A DNA stretch of 64,000 nucleotides from assembly GCA_031002005.1 (NCBI GenBank), contig CM061921.1:142757283-142821282 (forward strand), in the 5' to 3' direction. Shown one piece after another: positions 22,270-33,600 of this stretch (position 1 is its first letter; each line of letters opens with the position of its first letter). The stretch is from Vandiemenella viatica (taxonomy: Eukaryota > Arthropoda > Insecta > Orthoptera > Morabidae). A program made the translations under genes and the position numbers. The notes below the pieces were generated by a model that made no database searches, had not been told where the DNA came from, and saw only the letters and a list, made by a program, of their open reading frames with translations.

Positions 22270-22470
22270 GATGAGCGATAATGTTCTAGTTTCGTATTCG
22301 AGATGATGCGGGTTCAAATCCCCTTCCAGCCATCTAGATTTGGATTGTCTACGGTTTTTCCAAATGACTCCAGGTGAACGACAGTATAGGTTCATTAAAA
22401 AGCCCATTCATTGCTCCCAGTCAAATTACGTCTCCAATGACCTCGAGGTCGAGAAGTCAAGCTGGAAACA
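22270..22470 (+). repeat. SINE in right foldback arm, inner part
   Basis: Mirror of 19130-19320. Contains GATGATGCGGGTTCAAATCC (B box GGTTCAAATCC) and CTCCAATGACCTCGAGGTC. More complete than its partner. Confidence 0.7.
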
Positions 22471-22729
22471 AATTTAAAAAAGTTCAGAAAGCCCCGATTC
22501 CTTGAGGATATACGGTTCTACTCCCGTATAATTCTTTCGTCTGTTAACTGCATGAGACAACAGCCTCAGGTAGCAATATAAGCAAGATAGTTGAACGAGG
22601 ATAAGGAAAATCGCATGCCTGCAATGCCTGATAATTTCCTTGTTCTGTGGGCCTACGGAATTGTCTTCTGTGATAGCAAACCAATAGACCACAGACACAT
22701 TCAAAAATTCCTTCGCTAGAATCCCGACC

Positions 22730-22870
22730 AAGATACTTTAGCTGGCGCTAGCAGTGTAGGGGCTAGTACACTGTCATCGCATTGTAAAGGTCGCCGATTC
22801 GAGTTCGTCCTCGCATATGGTAGCTTTAGAATGAGTGTAGTATTCATCTTGTGTTGATTTCACAATAGTG
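22730..22870 (+). repeat. tRNA-Asp-like SINE head in right foldback arm
   Basis: GCTGGCGCTAGCAGTGTAGG, GGCTAGTACACTG and GGTCGCCGATTCGAGTTCG: A- and B-box-like blocks in the right spacing. Mirror of 18730-18870. Confidence 0.5.
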
Positions 22871-23542
22871 TGCCACATTACCTCAGTAAAGGCTGACACA
22901 ATAGTCTGAAAAATATAAACTGGAGCAGACTGAAAGGGCATAAAATATTTAGATTAGCAAGTGGAGGCAGGTCAATTTTCAATAACGTGAACTTCCAGAT
23001 TAAAAAAAAAAAAAAAAATAGCAAAAAAATCGCCGTTATTGCGGGATATTGATTAATTAATTTTGTAATCAAATAGTGCAAGTAGAACATTACAAGATGC
23101 AATGGGAATTTGTTGAAATCAAAATCCTCGAGAAGTAATTTTCAGAAATATTTAATGACTAATACAAATTAGTTCAATATTATTTTTCAACATTTTAATC
23201 GGTCCTCTAACTTTGATCAAGTAATTTTAATATTATGTTATATGACGTTGTTTCTTTTACTTTCGGAAACTGGTTGTCACTGTATTTGTAGGTGCTCGTA
23301 ATTTGAAAAGGGGCATATTTCAAGTATGGATGGTCATATTCACAAACCTTGTAAGAGCTAACTCTATGTAACAAGTGTTCTTCACTTCCTCAGAGCCGCT
23401 GGTAAATAAATACTTCCACGAAACGTTTGTCAAATCGGTTACTTCCTCCTAGTGTCTGAACCGTAATTTGCTTGAGCCAGCAGGAAGAATTTCTTCTTAC
23501 AAAATGACCACGTTTAGTGTTAAAGAGATTAAATCCTGTTGA

Positions 23543-23868
23543 TTCTTGGTTGTCCGGGTGGCACCGCGTCATGTTGATTGTAGCTGACGTTTCGTCCCTC
23601 ATTCTGGTATCTTCTTCCAGGGCAGAACTGCGCTAATAAAATATCTTCTCCCCGGAGAGTTGAGTCAAATGTATTCGTAGTATTCCGTGGCCAGAGTCAG
23701 ATGATTGTTGATTGTCCTGGTGACGCTGCGTCGTGTTCATTGTAGTCGACATTTCGACCCTCATTCTGGGGTATTCTGCCCTGGAAGAAGACCCCAGAAT
23801 GAGGGTTGAAACGTCGGCTACAATGAACATGATGCGGCGCCACCTGGACAATGAAGAATCAAGTGACT
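23543..23868. repeat. Triplicated hairpin motif in right foldback arm
   Basis: Mirror of 17600-17925 with the same three alternating copies; the 23765-23870 part pairs with 23700-23760 as a near-perfect hairpin (CCAGAATGAGGGTTGAAACG). Confidence 0.7.
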
Positions 23869-24272
23869 CTGGCCGAATAAGCCTACGATAAAAAGAGATT
23901 AAATCCTATACACTCAACTGAAATCACTAAAGAGCAACACTACAGTCCACCTACAATCCAATTTTTTAATTCTAATACCTTAAATGCCTTTTTAGAATGC
24001 AGACATGTTACTAGTTGGCACCAAACTATTTAAAAAAAAAAAAAAAAAAGATGAGGTGAACCTGTGAGATATTTTTGAAAGTGATCTATTGCCTTTTGGT
24101 TGAATAAATTGTCTATAAATTTTTAATGGGATTCATTCCGATATCCATTCATCCAGCTAAGCCATCTTGTGTGATTATCCTGTGTACTGATGTATTTCCA
24201 AATGCTTTTTGCTCATACAACTGAAAGATTACACAAGACATACAACAATACCTACTTTAACACCCACGCCCC

Positions 24273-24493
24273 TGATCGGAATCGCACCAGTGACCCAGAG
24301 TCCCGGTATCGCCCAAGTCTTCACATTTGGAACGACAGGAGTTCAAATCTACATGCATGCATCCGTATTTTGATATTGCATGATTAATCAAAATCACTCC
24401 GTGAAAACCGGGATGATTCCATGAAATGGCCATAGGTGAATTCCTTCCCAAAACATTCCCCACGTCCATTTTCCTCTATAATGATTTCGACGT
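24273..24493 (+). repeat. Diverged SINE in right foldback arm
   Basis: Mirror of 16975-17195, essentially identical; GGAACGACAGGAGTTCAAAT gives the B-box region. Confidence 0.65.
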
Positions 24494-24652
24494 CAACCAG
24501 CCCTAAAACAACACTGAATTAGAGACTCTCCACATGTCGAAATATCAATCTAGTCCATTCACTACCATTTTTGGCCGTTGAATAAGATAAATGCAACAAG
24601 GGAAAGGTCCAAAACATACCACAAAGATGTAATTGTTTTTATTTGAGAAATT

Positions 24653-24878
24653 ATCTTTTGCTTCTAGCTTTACATCTCATCGAAGTCATTAGAGGCTGGA
24701 AAGGACTGGGGCAAGTAATGGGACGGGATTCGGCAATGGCCTTTTGAAGGAACCATCCCGGCATTCCCATGGAATGATTTGGGTAAACCATTTAAAATGC
24801 TTACCTGGATGGCCAGATGGGAATTCGAACCCACGACCTCCCGAAAGTGGGTTTAGAGTGTTACCAAATACCCACCAC
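24653..24878 (-). repeat. SINE in right foldback arm
   Basis: Mirror of 16590-16815; reads CATCGAAGTCATTAGAGGC, GGAACCATCCCGGCATTCCC and GGGAATTCGAACCCACGACC (complement of the B box). Confidence 0.8.
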
Positions 24879-24879
24879 G

Positions 24880-25115
24880 TTCTTTTTTTTTCGTCTTCTT
24901 CATATCTTCGACGCCAAAGTGATATGAATCCTGATAGTGTTGGAAACTAGGATTGGTTAAAAATTTCAGCCATGGCTCTTTGAAGGAACTTTTCTGGAGT
25001 TCCACTGGAGAGATTTACGAAAACCATAGAATAATTAAACTGGATGCCCGACGAGGTTTGAATTTGCGTCCTTCCGAATTTCAGGCAAGAGTGTTACCTA
25101 TTACCCATCGGGCTT
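24880..25115 (-). repeat. Old SINE in right foldback arm
   Basis: Mirror of 16353-16588; ends in ACCCATCGGGCTTGG, complement of the head of the left copy. Confidence 0.65.
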
Positions 25116-25989
25116 GGAAGGCAGAAAATGTTACAGAAGTATCGATGTTAATTAGATACAAAGAGAGATATGAAAGTTTTCCTACTTCCATCTTCCAGAT
25201 TTAAAATGTGGAACCGCTAATTCACATTGCAGACGGATTTATTTATTTATTTACTGTTCTTAATTATTATTATTACCACTAAAACTGTTGCTACTGTGGT
25301 TAAGCTTACCTTCTAAATATGATACGGTTGCAACAAAATTGATTTGTTAATATTCGGAACCATTTAATTTTCTCAAAATAGTTTATTTATATTTCTTGAC
25401 TTAGTTTACCATTAGAGTTCTTTCGTAAATGTTCTATCTGCTTACCCTCAACCTTTGTGTGTATTTGTTCGATGACGCTGCAGTGTTAGAAAGAGTAACT
25501 AAGTCCATTAACTCTCTTATTGGATTTCCGTGCGTAATTTAGTGATTCTTTTTGGTATCCTTCATACAATTGCGTTTGCTAACGAATTGTCAATTGTTTA
25601 TTCGAGGGGGAAAAAATACACAACGGTTATCAAAATTACAAAAAAAAATGTTGTCACTTATCTATAATCAGTCAATTTGGTAATTTCAATAATTATTATG
25701 ACTTAAATGATGATATTCATGGTTATTTTAACTGTAGAACTCCGAACTTTGCCTCCGAGCGTCTGCGAGTTTCTTGCGGCGCGGTCTCATTTTTTTAGTC
25801 TTGGGTAAAGTGCTGAGTATGAGAGGTCTGTTTTATCATGAATTTAGTGTACCACCTACCAGTTATGCTGTCCCATGTGGTATTCGTGTGTAGAACGAAG
25901 CATAATCGAAAGGCAAGGGGTCTTGCGAATTGTGTCCCCGACTGTACCTGATAAGCTGGCTTTTCATTGCATTTATCTTCATCCCATGT

Positions 25990-27086
25990 TTACTCACCCA
26001 GCTAGTTATCCTATCTAGATCACCATGCAGCTTTTTACAATCTTCTATTGTTTTAATTGTTTAATACAACATTATGTCATCTGCACACAATCTAACTTCT
26101 GACAGTGAACCATTAACAGAACCATTCATTAGAATAATGAATAACAATGGTTCCAATACACTACCATGTTCACTCCTACTTCTTTTGATTCTGCATTTCC
26201 TACCCTAACTTTTTGCTTTCTGCCTTTTAGGAATTGTTCAACCCAGCAAATCGCCTTTGTATCAACTCCAAATTTTTTACCTTATTTAGCACCATTTTAT
26301 GGCTCACTCTGTCAAAGGCCTTTGAAAGATCTAGTGCTACACTATCAACTTGACCTCCCCTGTCCATTTCATGAGAAATGTCTCTCATATAGCATACTAA
26401 CTGAGATTCACATGAATATCCTTGCTTAAAGCCATGTTGCCAACATGAAAACCACTTATCTTCCTCACAGACACTTCTAATATAGTTGCACATTAATCTC
26501 TCCATTAATTTACCTTCCACCAACGTTACGCTAGTTGGGCTATAGTTTTCAACCCTGTTTGTCACCCCTCCTTATGGACCAGTACTACTATCACACTTTT
26601 ACAGTCATCTGTTAAACAACAAGTATCCAGACTCAATTAAAATAATGTTTCAAGGTAAGGTACCATGTCCCATCCTACTATCTTTAAGATATCTGTAGTA
26701 ATATTATCAACACCGGCCCCATTATGCTTTTTTAGATTTCTCAGTTCCTTCAGGATATCTTCATATTTAATTTCAAATTTTCTAATCTGCTCACCTCCAA
26801 CTGTGCGGATAGACTCTTTCTCAGATATAACCCCGATAATTATTGTCCCTAATGGTCTCACTGAACCAGCTACTTAATAACTCCACTTTTTTCACTCCTC
26901 AGTTACTTCTTCTCCATTCTTATCTATAATTGTCTCAATACCCTCTCTTCCCCTCAGTTTCCTGATATAACTATAGAAATTTCTAGATGCATCAGTCAGA
27001 GGTCCCCCTGCACCAATAATATTCTTCAAAAACTCATCCTTAGCCAGTTTCTTTGACATTATTAATTCCTTGCTTAGTTGTTTCAT
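25990..27086 (-). pseudogene. LINE ORF2 linker and reverse transcriptase relic, copy B
   Basis: Readable parts: QLSKELIMSKKLAKDEF and NFYSYIRKLRGREG (27086-26892), GAGVDNITTDILKIVGWD (near 26710), VENYSPTSVTLVEGKLMERL (RT motif 1/2), QHGFKQGYSCESQLVCYM and DSVALDLSKAFDRVSHKMV (motif A with the first catalytic Asp) at 26565-26300. Further on the frame is broken (normally YADD) and the sequence runs into HGMKINAMKSQLI just before the foldback insertion. Confidence 0.82.
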
Positions 27087-27431
27087 GATGTCCCTACTGC
27101 CTTGCTGTTTCTTAACTCCATTACGTTCTTATCTTTCCAATCTCTCTAACCTCCTCACCTCCCTGTTATAGTATGAAGGTTCTGTATTTCTCTTTATTAT
27201 CTGTTTTGGAATAAACATTTCTTCACCATTCACCTGTTTCACTCTTCCCACTTTTATAATTGTATCAATTTCCCCCTTAAATTCTGGTCACTGGTTTACT
27301 GAATCCCCTTATATCCATCACAACTAAATTATGATCACTTATTCCTTCAGTTACTTGACACCCGATTAGGTTATCATCCGACTTCATTAGGAAAATATCC
27401 AACATGTTTGATGCCCTTGTTTTTTGCTCAA

Positions 27432-27953
27432 TCACCTGTGCAAAGCCTCCTTCCCTTTTAAGGTATTTGTATGTCTCTGTTCCTTTGTATTATTAATCTT
27501 ATTTCCTACCCAGTTGACACCTGGTAAGTTCAAATCGCCACCAATAATAACCATTCTATGCTCACTTCTGAACTCTGAATATGAATTTAGTTTCTCCCCA
27601 AGAGTCTCATCTTTATAATTCATTTTACCACTACGGTAAGTAGTCAAGGCCCTGATTTTTTCTTTTTTATTTCCCCAGAAGTCTACCCCAAGTAACTCAT
27701 GGTCATGATCTCTGAACACCAGTGAACTGTAGTAGTCTCTGCTAACCAGTATGAATACCCTCCCCCAGTTGAAACCTCTATTTCTGCGATACACTCTGTA
27801 AGCATCGGGAAAAACCTCATTGTCTAGCACTCCTTCTTTTAACCAGGACTCTACCCCTGTAACTGCTTGAGGTTCCTGTATCTCTAATACGTTTGCAAAC
27901 TCCATTACTGTGTTCATTATACTCCTACAGTTTACCAATAACACTCTTATCAC
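27432..27953 (-). pseudogene. LINE ORF2 apurinic-type endonuclease domain
   Basis: 173-codon open piece beginning IRVLLVNCRSIMNTVMEFAN, with AVTGVESWL (the E of the E(T/S)WL motif), RRNRGFNWGRVFILVS (normally RR.R..GGGV) and MVIIGGDLNLPGVNW (GD.N motif). These are the conserved blocks of APE-like LINE endonucleases. The terminal SDH block is not in this frame; the frame shifts after about 27430. Confidence 0.85.
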
Positions 27954-28130
27954 TGGCTTTGTGATATTTTCAGCACTAACATTTGCCTTCCCAGATCTGC
28001 CCCCCCCCCTCCCCCTTCTGTTATTGTTTCAAAATCTTCTTCTATTTCTTTAGAATTAGTATTTTTTCTAACTATGGATCTACATTCAGTATCACTATGA
28101 TTACCTATTTTAACACCTCACCAGCAGCCC

Positions 28131-28480
28131 TTAATCTAAAAAAGGCACAGTCCCGACCCCATCACCATTGGAAGTGGGCTCCCTCACAGCTCTAGCCAAC
28201 AACTCAGAAAGTATTCCCTTGCCCCTCCTATTTAGGTATAGGCCATGCCTAGTGAAACCCCTCCTACCAATGGTCTCCACAAGCACAACCCCCATGACAG
28301 AACTAATGCTGTTCCCAAGCAGCACCTCCATCTCCACTTTTACCTACCTCACAGTGTGGTTTAAATGTGGTTGGTCATGGCGAATTAGGACATGCATGAG
28401 CTCCACCCTAGTGTGCCGTTCCTCCTTCAAAACATTCTTCAGTTCACTCTCTATACTATAATTAGCATTTCTATCGATAC
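28131..28480 (-). pseudogene. LINE ORF1 esterase-domain remnant
   Basis: Minus-strand segments EMEVLLGNSISSVMGVVLVE and RRGFTRHGLYLNRRGKGILS correspond to the C-terminal part of the SGNH/GDSL-like esterase domain in CR1 ORF1; the H.L(H/Y)LN..G motif contributes the catalytic His. Upstream pieces, around 28350-28500, are frameshifted. Confidence 0.65.
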
Positions 28481-28844
28481 TGTTCACCACACTTCCTACT
28501 ATCACTACCCTATCCTCCTTGGTGACACCCCTGCAAAGTGAACCTATATCCTCTATTACCTGATATAAAGTTGCACTAGGTTTGAAAAAACTTGTGACCT
28601 ACTAACCTGTGCCCAGCTGATCCTGCAAAAGAGGGCCTACTGCCTTGCAACAGAACCCTTTTCTTCCTACTTTATCCTTGTATGCCTCTATTCCTAAAGG
28701 CCTGCTGCACCTTACCTACTCCTACATCTACATGAGGCTCCTCCTCTCCTGACTCTGGTAACAGGTCAAACCTATTTTTCCCAACAATTTCTGGAGAGTC
28801 TTCATCCTGTTTATTGTTTTTCCCCTACGACCTGTTATCAACTC

Positions 28845-29228
28845 CTAACCATCCTTATCTCCCTCTTCTCCATACCGACCATCTCTGTCTGCCACTATAG
28901 GCTGAGTCTCCACAGGCAAAGCCTCCACAGGCTTTTCCACTATAGGCCATACCTCCACAGGCTTAGCTTCAAGGGCCCTGACTCTTTCCAACAAAACTCT
29001 AATCTTTTCGTCTATCTCCCTCATCCTTACGCCCATCTCCCTGATCCTTTCATCCCAAATACAAAGTGGACAAAACCATGGGAGAGCCTCATTTATTTCC
29101 CACTTTCCCTCCCCAGTACATGCCCAGTGAAACTCCTTCTTACACCCACTGCACCCCATACGATTCCTCGTGTACCTGTGACAGGAACCACACTTTACAA
29201 AAATGTTTTTTTCCAAAATACCTTCCAA
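28845..29228 (-). CDS. LINE ORF1 N-terminal part with PHD-type zinc finger
   Basis: Open 127-codon frame starting MEGILEKNIFVKCGSC. The residues C13, C16, C26, C29, H34, C37, C53 and C56 form a C4HC3 pattern with the conserved Trp (W51) two residues before the last Cys pair: a PHD finger. It is followed by an amphipathic, probably coiled-coil segment (RIREMGVRMREIDEKIRVLL) and a Pro/Val/Glu repeat (EKPVEALPVETQPIV). PHD fingers occur at the N-terminus of ORF1 in CR1-clade LINEs, where ORF1p binds RNA. The frame stops at 28845, before the esterase part, so ORF1 is probably already broken. Confidence 0.75.
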   Translation of the reverse strand: MEGILEKNIFVKCGSCHRYTRNRMGCSGCKKEFHWACTGEGKWEINEALPWFCPLCIWDERIREMGVRMREIDEKIRVLLERVRALEAKPVEVWPIVEKPVEALPVETQPIVADRDGRYGEEGDKDG

Positions 29229-29792
29229 ACAAATTTTACAGTAGCAAGAACAATGCTATATTACAGATTAAAATATGGTGATACCATTGGTAGATTATTA
29301 TTGAGTGATTCTAATTTAAGACAGTTTAACCAAACTACTCACACAACACCTACTTTATTCCTGATTGCTGTAACTACTCTAGTATACCACTGACCTGGAA
29401 TAGGACCACTAACTCTGCTATATATGAGTTGATCGACAATTTATTAAACAATTTCTCTACTTTGCTGCCCAGGTCTACAGACACACAATTTATTTTAAGG
29501 TCCGATAGTTATCTCATTGTTTTGAGCTATTGGCTGTATGAAGAGAAGTTCAGAATAAACTAAAACAAAATGTGTTTCTTGAATCAAGCCAAATTATTTT
29601 AGTTTGAAATACACAACATAATTGGAACATATATTTTTTATTATTTGTTTAGTAGGTGACATCAGTATAAATGCACAGAAACATATTAAATTGGGAACAT
29701 TGTAACAGAGAGCTACACTCAAACAAAACAGGTCTATTAGAACTATTCCTCCAACCAATAATTAAATAAAAAAGAAGAAAGTGAAAAGTTAC

Positions 29793-29920
29793 CTGAGTAT
29801 CCACAAAAGATAACATTATGATAGTTTGTGCATTGTGGTCCCATACCATCTGCCAGAAATCCTGTATGGTATGTTGCAGTGGATGTTGTGTGATAATAAA
29901 TTCATGTAACTTGTGAAAAC
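29793..29920 (-). CDS. Ptp99A: Ptp99A-like exon: D2 central segment
   Basis: 128-nt exon encoding 43 residues once joined to the preceding phase-1 base: [30 protein letters not shown] and [12 protein letters not shown]. This is the TQGP..T..DFW.M(V/I)W block found in all PTP domains, with TQHP in place of TQGP. The acceptor is TTTTAG at 29921-29922, the donor CAG|GTAACT; phase 0 at the end. The 16.7 kb intron that follows contains the foldback element and the split CR1 LINE. Confidence 0.94.
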
Positions 29921-30337
29921 CTAAAACAAAATAGAATTATTAGCTAGTAAAAAGACCATAAGAGAAGTAAAAATTTTATTTTAAAAATACAAAGCTGATA
30001 AGTTCAGTTACATACAATTTAAAATGTGAACTTGATCAGACAATATTATTAAAGTGTTAATGCTTTACATGATTATCTCAACTACAAGCTCCTATTTACC
30101 CCTCACTTTTTTTATTTTTTTTAAAGAAAGTTTAAGTTTACTGTTTCTAACAATAATCTCTCATGTTCTGATATAATTTTACCTGTAGCTATGTCTATCA
30201 TTTAGAATATGCTTATTTTCTGTAAATATTATCAATATCTGTCAGCATAAATAATTTTAATCATATTATGTATAAGTGCACAATAGATTAGTGTCATACC
30301 ATAAGACCTTTAGACAGGCAGAACTTGCTAGTTTCAA

Positions 30338-30593
30338 ATTTTTATAATTTTTTTTTTTTACTTATGGCTTCATGCTTCGTAGATATCAAGGTCATTAGAG
30401 GTGGGATAGGACTCGGGACAAGGAACGGGAATGAATTTGGCCATGGCCTTTTTGAAGGAAGCATCCTGGCATTCACCTGGAGTGATTTGGGGAAACCGTG
30501 TAAAACCCAAATCTGGATGCCCGGACGGGGATTTGAACCACTGACCTCCCGAATGAGAGGCTAGAGAGTTAACCACCCACCATGCTCAATGCC
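30338..30593 (-). repeat. SINE, 8-bp target duplication
   Basis: Flanked by AGTTTCAA (30330-30337, 30594-30601). Minus-strand head around AGCATGGTGGGTGGTTAAC and B box GGTTCAAATCC; tail is the T-run at 30348-30360. Confidence 0.85.
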
Positions 30594-30601
30594 AGTTTCA
30601 A

Positions 30602-33600
30602 GTCCTAATGGGTTGTTGCATTGGTGTGACAACTGGTAGCTGCCTTCATGATAACACTTACATTAAGAAAAAAATCACTAGATAAACAGAAATGCTTAAT
30701 TTTTTGGCAGAATTGCATGATTTAGAGCAGAAACTCTGGATAGACAACTTCAAAGGGGATGGATTATTAGTAGCTTCTGAGTGAGTGGTTAAAATTCTTC
30801 CCGAAAAGGTCACTTTTAAAAAGACAGCCATTGCCAATCTTAACAGAAGTGTTGTAGTTGGAACTGCCTAGATGTAATTACATCCTTACTGCTGCGGAAA
30901 TTCGCAAGCTTTGTGAATTAGTCACCTAACCGCCAACTGCAAGTCATAGTTCTAACTTCGAAACATATATGTGTGTGTGTATACTGACTCTGCATTTAAA
31001 ATTTTTTGTTTGTATAAAATTTCCAGGCCTGTGTAAGAACCTTAGAATTTTGGCAAATTCTAGTTTTGCTTAGGCTGGACTTAAAAATTTCAAGAAGAGT
31101 AGTTTTCAACTTTAAGGAATTTCCCTGTAATCTTGCTCACAGTGACAATTCGTCATAAAAATCATTTTAAAGTGTATTTATCATATCATGAAACATGTAT
31201 TTTAAGAGATATTCCCGTTTGTTCACGTTTTGAAACACGCGATCATAAAAGTAGAAATTCTAAGATTTGTAATATCTTTAAATCGCGTAAAGCTACAACT
31301 GATCTTTTATCACCAGCTATAGTCAGCATTGTTCCCAATATTTTGACAAAAAAACTAAATAATTTGGCAAAGTTTAATTAGCAATTTTAATTAAGAGAAA
31401 ATAATGAACTTTTTAATTAAAAGGAATATTAATTTGAAATTTATATCAGTAGATAGCCCTAATTAAGACAATTCTGAATATATAATGGTTTTTGTAAAAA
31501 GTTTTAGTATTTGTCTAGTAATTAAGTTTTTGAACATAAATTGTCGCGGATTGTTGTTGACGCACGTAAACATTCAGAACACTCAGGGATTTTTCCCGAT
31601 CGCATTAGAACGAGTCACTACGCGAAGGTCGAACAAGACATTTAAAACTAATTACTTAAAAATACTCACTAAATATCCGTTGATCTTCTATTAAATAGGT
31701 CTAAACACTGTCAGCCTTTATTTGCTTTTTATCCTCTTGTTTATTGAATTTGATGGGTCATATTTTGGGTAGGCCGGAGCAGAAAGTTGTGTTTCGGCTG
31801 TAACGTCATTAATTCTATATAAACTCGTGCTTACATGTAACCGCATCTTTTTCCTCGGAGTGTTATGTTTGGGTAGTCTACGCAAGTCTGGTGTAGGAGC
31901 GAGGAGGAAACGGTTAGATGTTCGCGCCATTGGGTCAGCCATGTTGGTACTTTGGTGTGATGGCCTGCGAGGATAACTGTTAACATGAATATATAAATTT
32001 ATAAAAGGGGTCGGTCGGTGAAATTTCTATCCACAATCTGCAATATTTTGGAAAAGAGTTTCCGATTTGCCTGCTCAACTGGTAAATGCATATTTGAATT
32101 TTGTGACTTTGAAAATAAAACTTTTAATTTTCTGGAAGTGAACTTTTGTCATTTCATAGTTATCTTGAAACCAGGATACAACATAACATCAACAGATGAA
32201 ATATTTGGTTACAATATAATTTTGTAAAAATCAGTATTTTATTAACTTTTTGAGATATTTAGGTAAATAAACAGTCAAAAGATAATAAATTTGCTAACAA
32301 GAAAGTCATAATAAAAGGTTTAAAGATGTTAAAAGCTAAAAAGTCGGTACAGAAATTTATTACATAAATAAACACTCGAAAATTCGAGAAATCAGATGTT
32401 GGAAAAGATATAGAAAGTCAACCTGTAACAAGAAAGGAACTTAAATTTTTCTTACACAACACACAAAAATTTAGGAAAGCTCAGTACAATTTAAAGGTTG
32501 TTTTTTTTTAAATATTATATGGTAAAGCCAGACATGTGAAGATAGGAAAATTAATTATTTTGAGCAATACATGAGAATTCAGGGGGAGAAAACATTTTCA
32601 GAATATACTATAGTTTATTTGAAACAAGGTTTATGAAGTCTTTTTAAGAAATATGTAGTACTTTTGGTTGAAATGAAACAAAGCAGCAATATTTTTAATA
32701 TGTCTGACTTCCTGATTGCATCAGACAGCAGGATGTTCATTTCAAAAATTAATTGCAAATCAGAGAAAAGAGGTAGAGACTTTAAAAGAGCACTGTAGGT
32801 ATTTGAGAACATGTAGAATCTTTTAAAATATGTTTTAAAGTCATCATGAAATTATTAGCAGGGTTGATTATATTAAAATTCAGTTTTTATCTAGAAGAGG
32901 AAATAGTTCGTGTTTAGTATCAAATGAAAGGTAATTCAATTAGAGGCTGAAAAAAATGTTGTTTGAACCCTGTAGCTTTAAAATTGCAAAAGTTATAAAC
33001 AAATTTCCGAACCACAGGAAATGATTTTTTATGGCGAAATGGTTACAGATTCAGAAAAATTCATGAGGATCAAAATTTCTAGTTACCTCACATTCTAGCT
33101 ACTAGTTTCATGAAGATAGGAGTTGTGAGAGCAAAGATAGGAAGAATTATTTTGCGGATCAGTGTATGAATACTTAGGTTTCATGCCAGTTGGACTTTGA
33201 TCGTGCAGTGATCTGTGGCAACAACAAGGGTTCTATATATACGAATAGCAAACGCTTCCATCGTTTTTTGCCTGGTGACCATTGGAGCTGTAAGCTGTAA
33301 GGCTGCATAGCATTTAGTGCTACAGAGCAGGAAGTGTGGTGTGGTTACACTTGTGAGGGGCAGCAATGTTAAATTTTCTGTAGGACAGTAGAACATTTTT
33401 AACTTCAATGTGACTTTCAAAATTTTATAACGGAGTTTGGTCTGGTCTGATTGCTTTTCATAACTTGCAATCTAAGAACTCAGTAAAGACTTTTCGATAG
33501 CCAACTTTGTTTTTGACTTGTACTATTTTTTCTTGGAATATAGTGAACTTCAGATTTTGAACTACTATTAGTGACTTTCATTACGATGTGAACCTTACCT

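Larger units (their letters stand above)
15524..25944. mobile_element. Giant foldback (inverted-repeat) element, 10.4 kb
   Basis: The ends are perfect inverted repeats CAGTCGGGGACACAATTC... flanked by TA (15522-15523, 25945-25946) and inserted into CR1 LINE copy B. The two arms (15524 to about 20060, and about 21500 to 25944) are reverse complements over some 4.4-4.5 kb and are separated by a ~1.4 kb loop. CAGT termini with TA duplication point to a Tc1/mariner-type mobilising enzyme, but no transposase is readable in the arms or loop. Arms hold five or six SINE-like insertions at mirrored positions. It is therefore a non-autonomous foldback transposon or a Tc1-type element with an enormously expanded terminal repeat. 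Confidence 0.85.
21500..25944 (-). repeat. Right arm of foldback element
   Basis: Reverse complement of the left arm. It ends in GTGTCCCCGACTG followed by TA. It lacks the ~130-bp AT-rich stretch of the left arm and carries a (T)/(A) run of different length at 24030-24050. Confidence 0.85.
25945..29480 (-). mobile_element. CR1-type LINE copy B, 5' part
   Basis: Minus-strand LINE running from a 5' leader (about 29480-29230) through ORF1 (PHD finger then esterase) and ORF2 (endonuclease, RT) to the insertion point of the foldback element at 25944. The PHD plus esterase ORF1 architecture is typical of the CR1 clade. With its 3' part at 14800-15523 the element is about 4.2 kb. It lies in sense orientation relative to Ptp99A. 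Confidence 0.88.
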
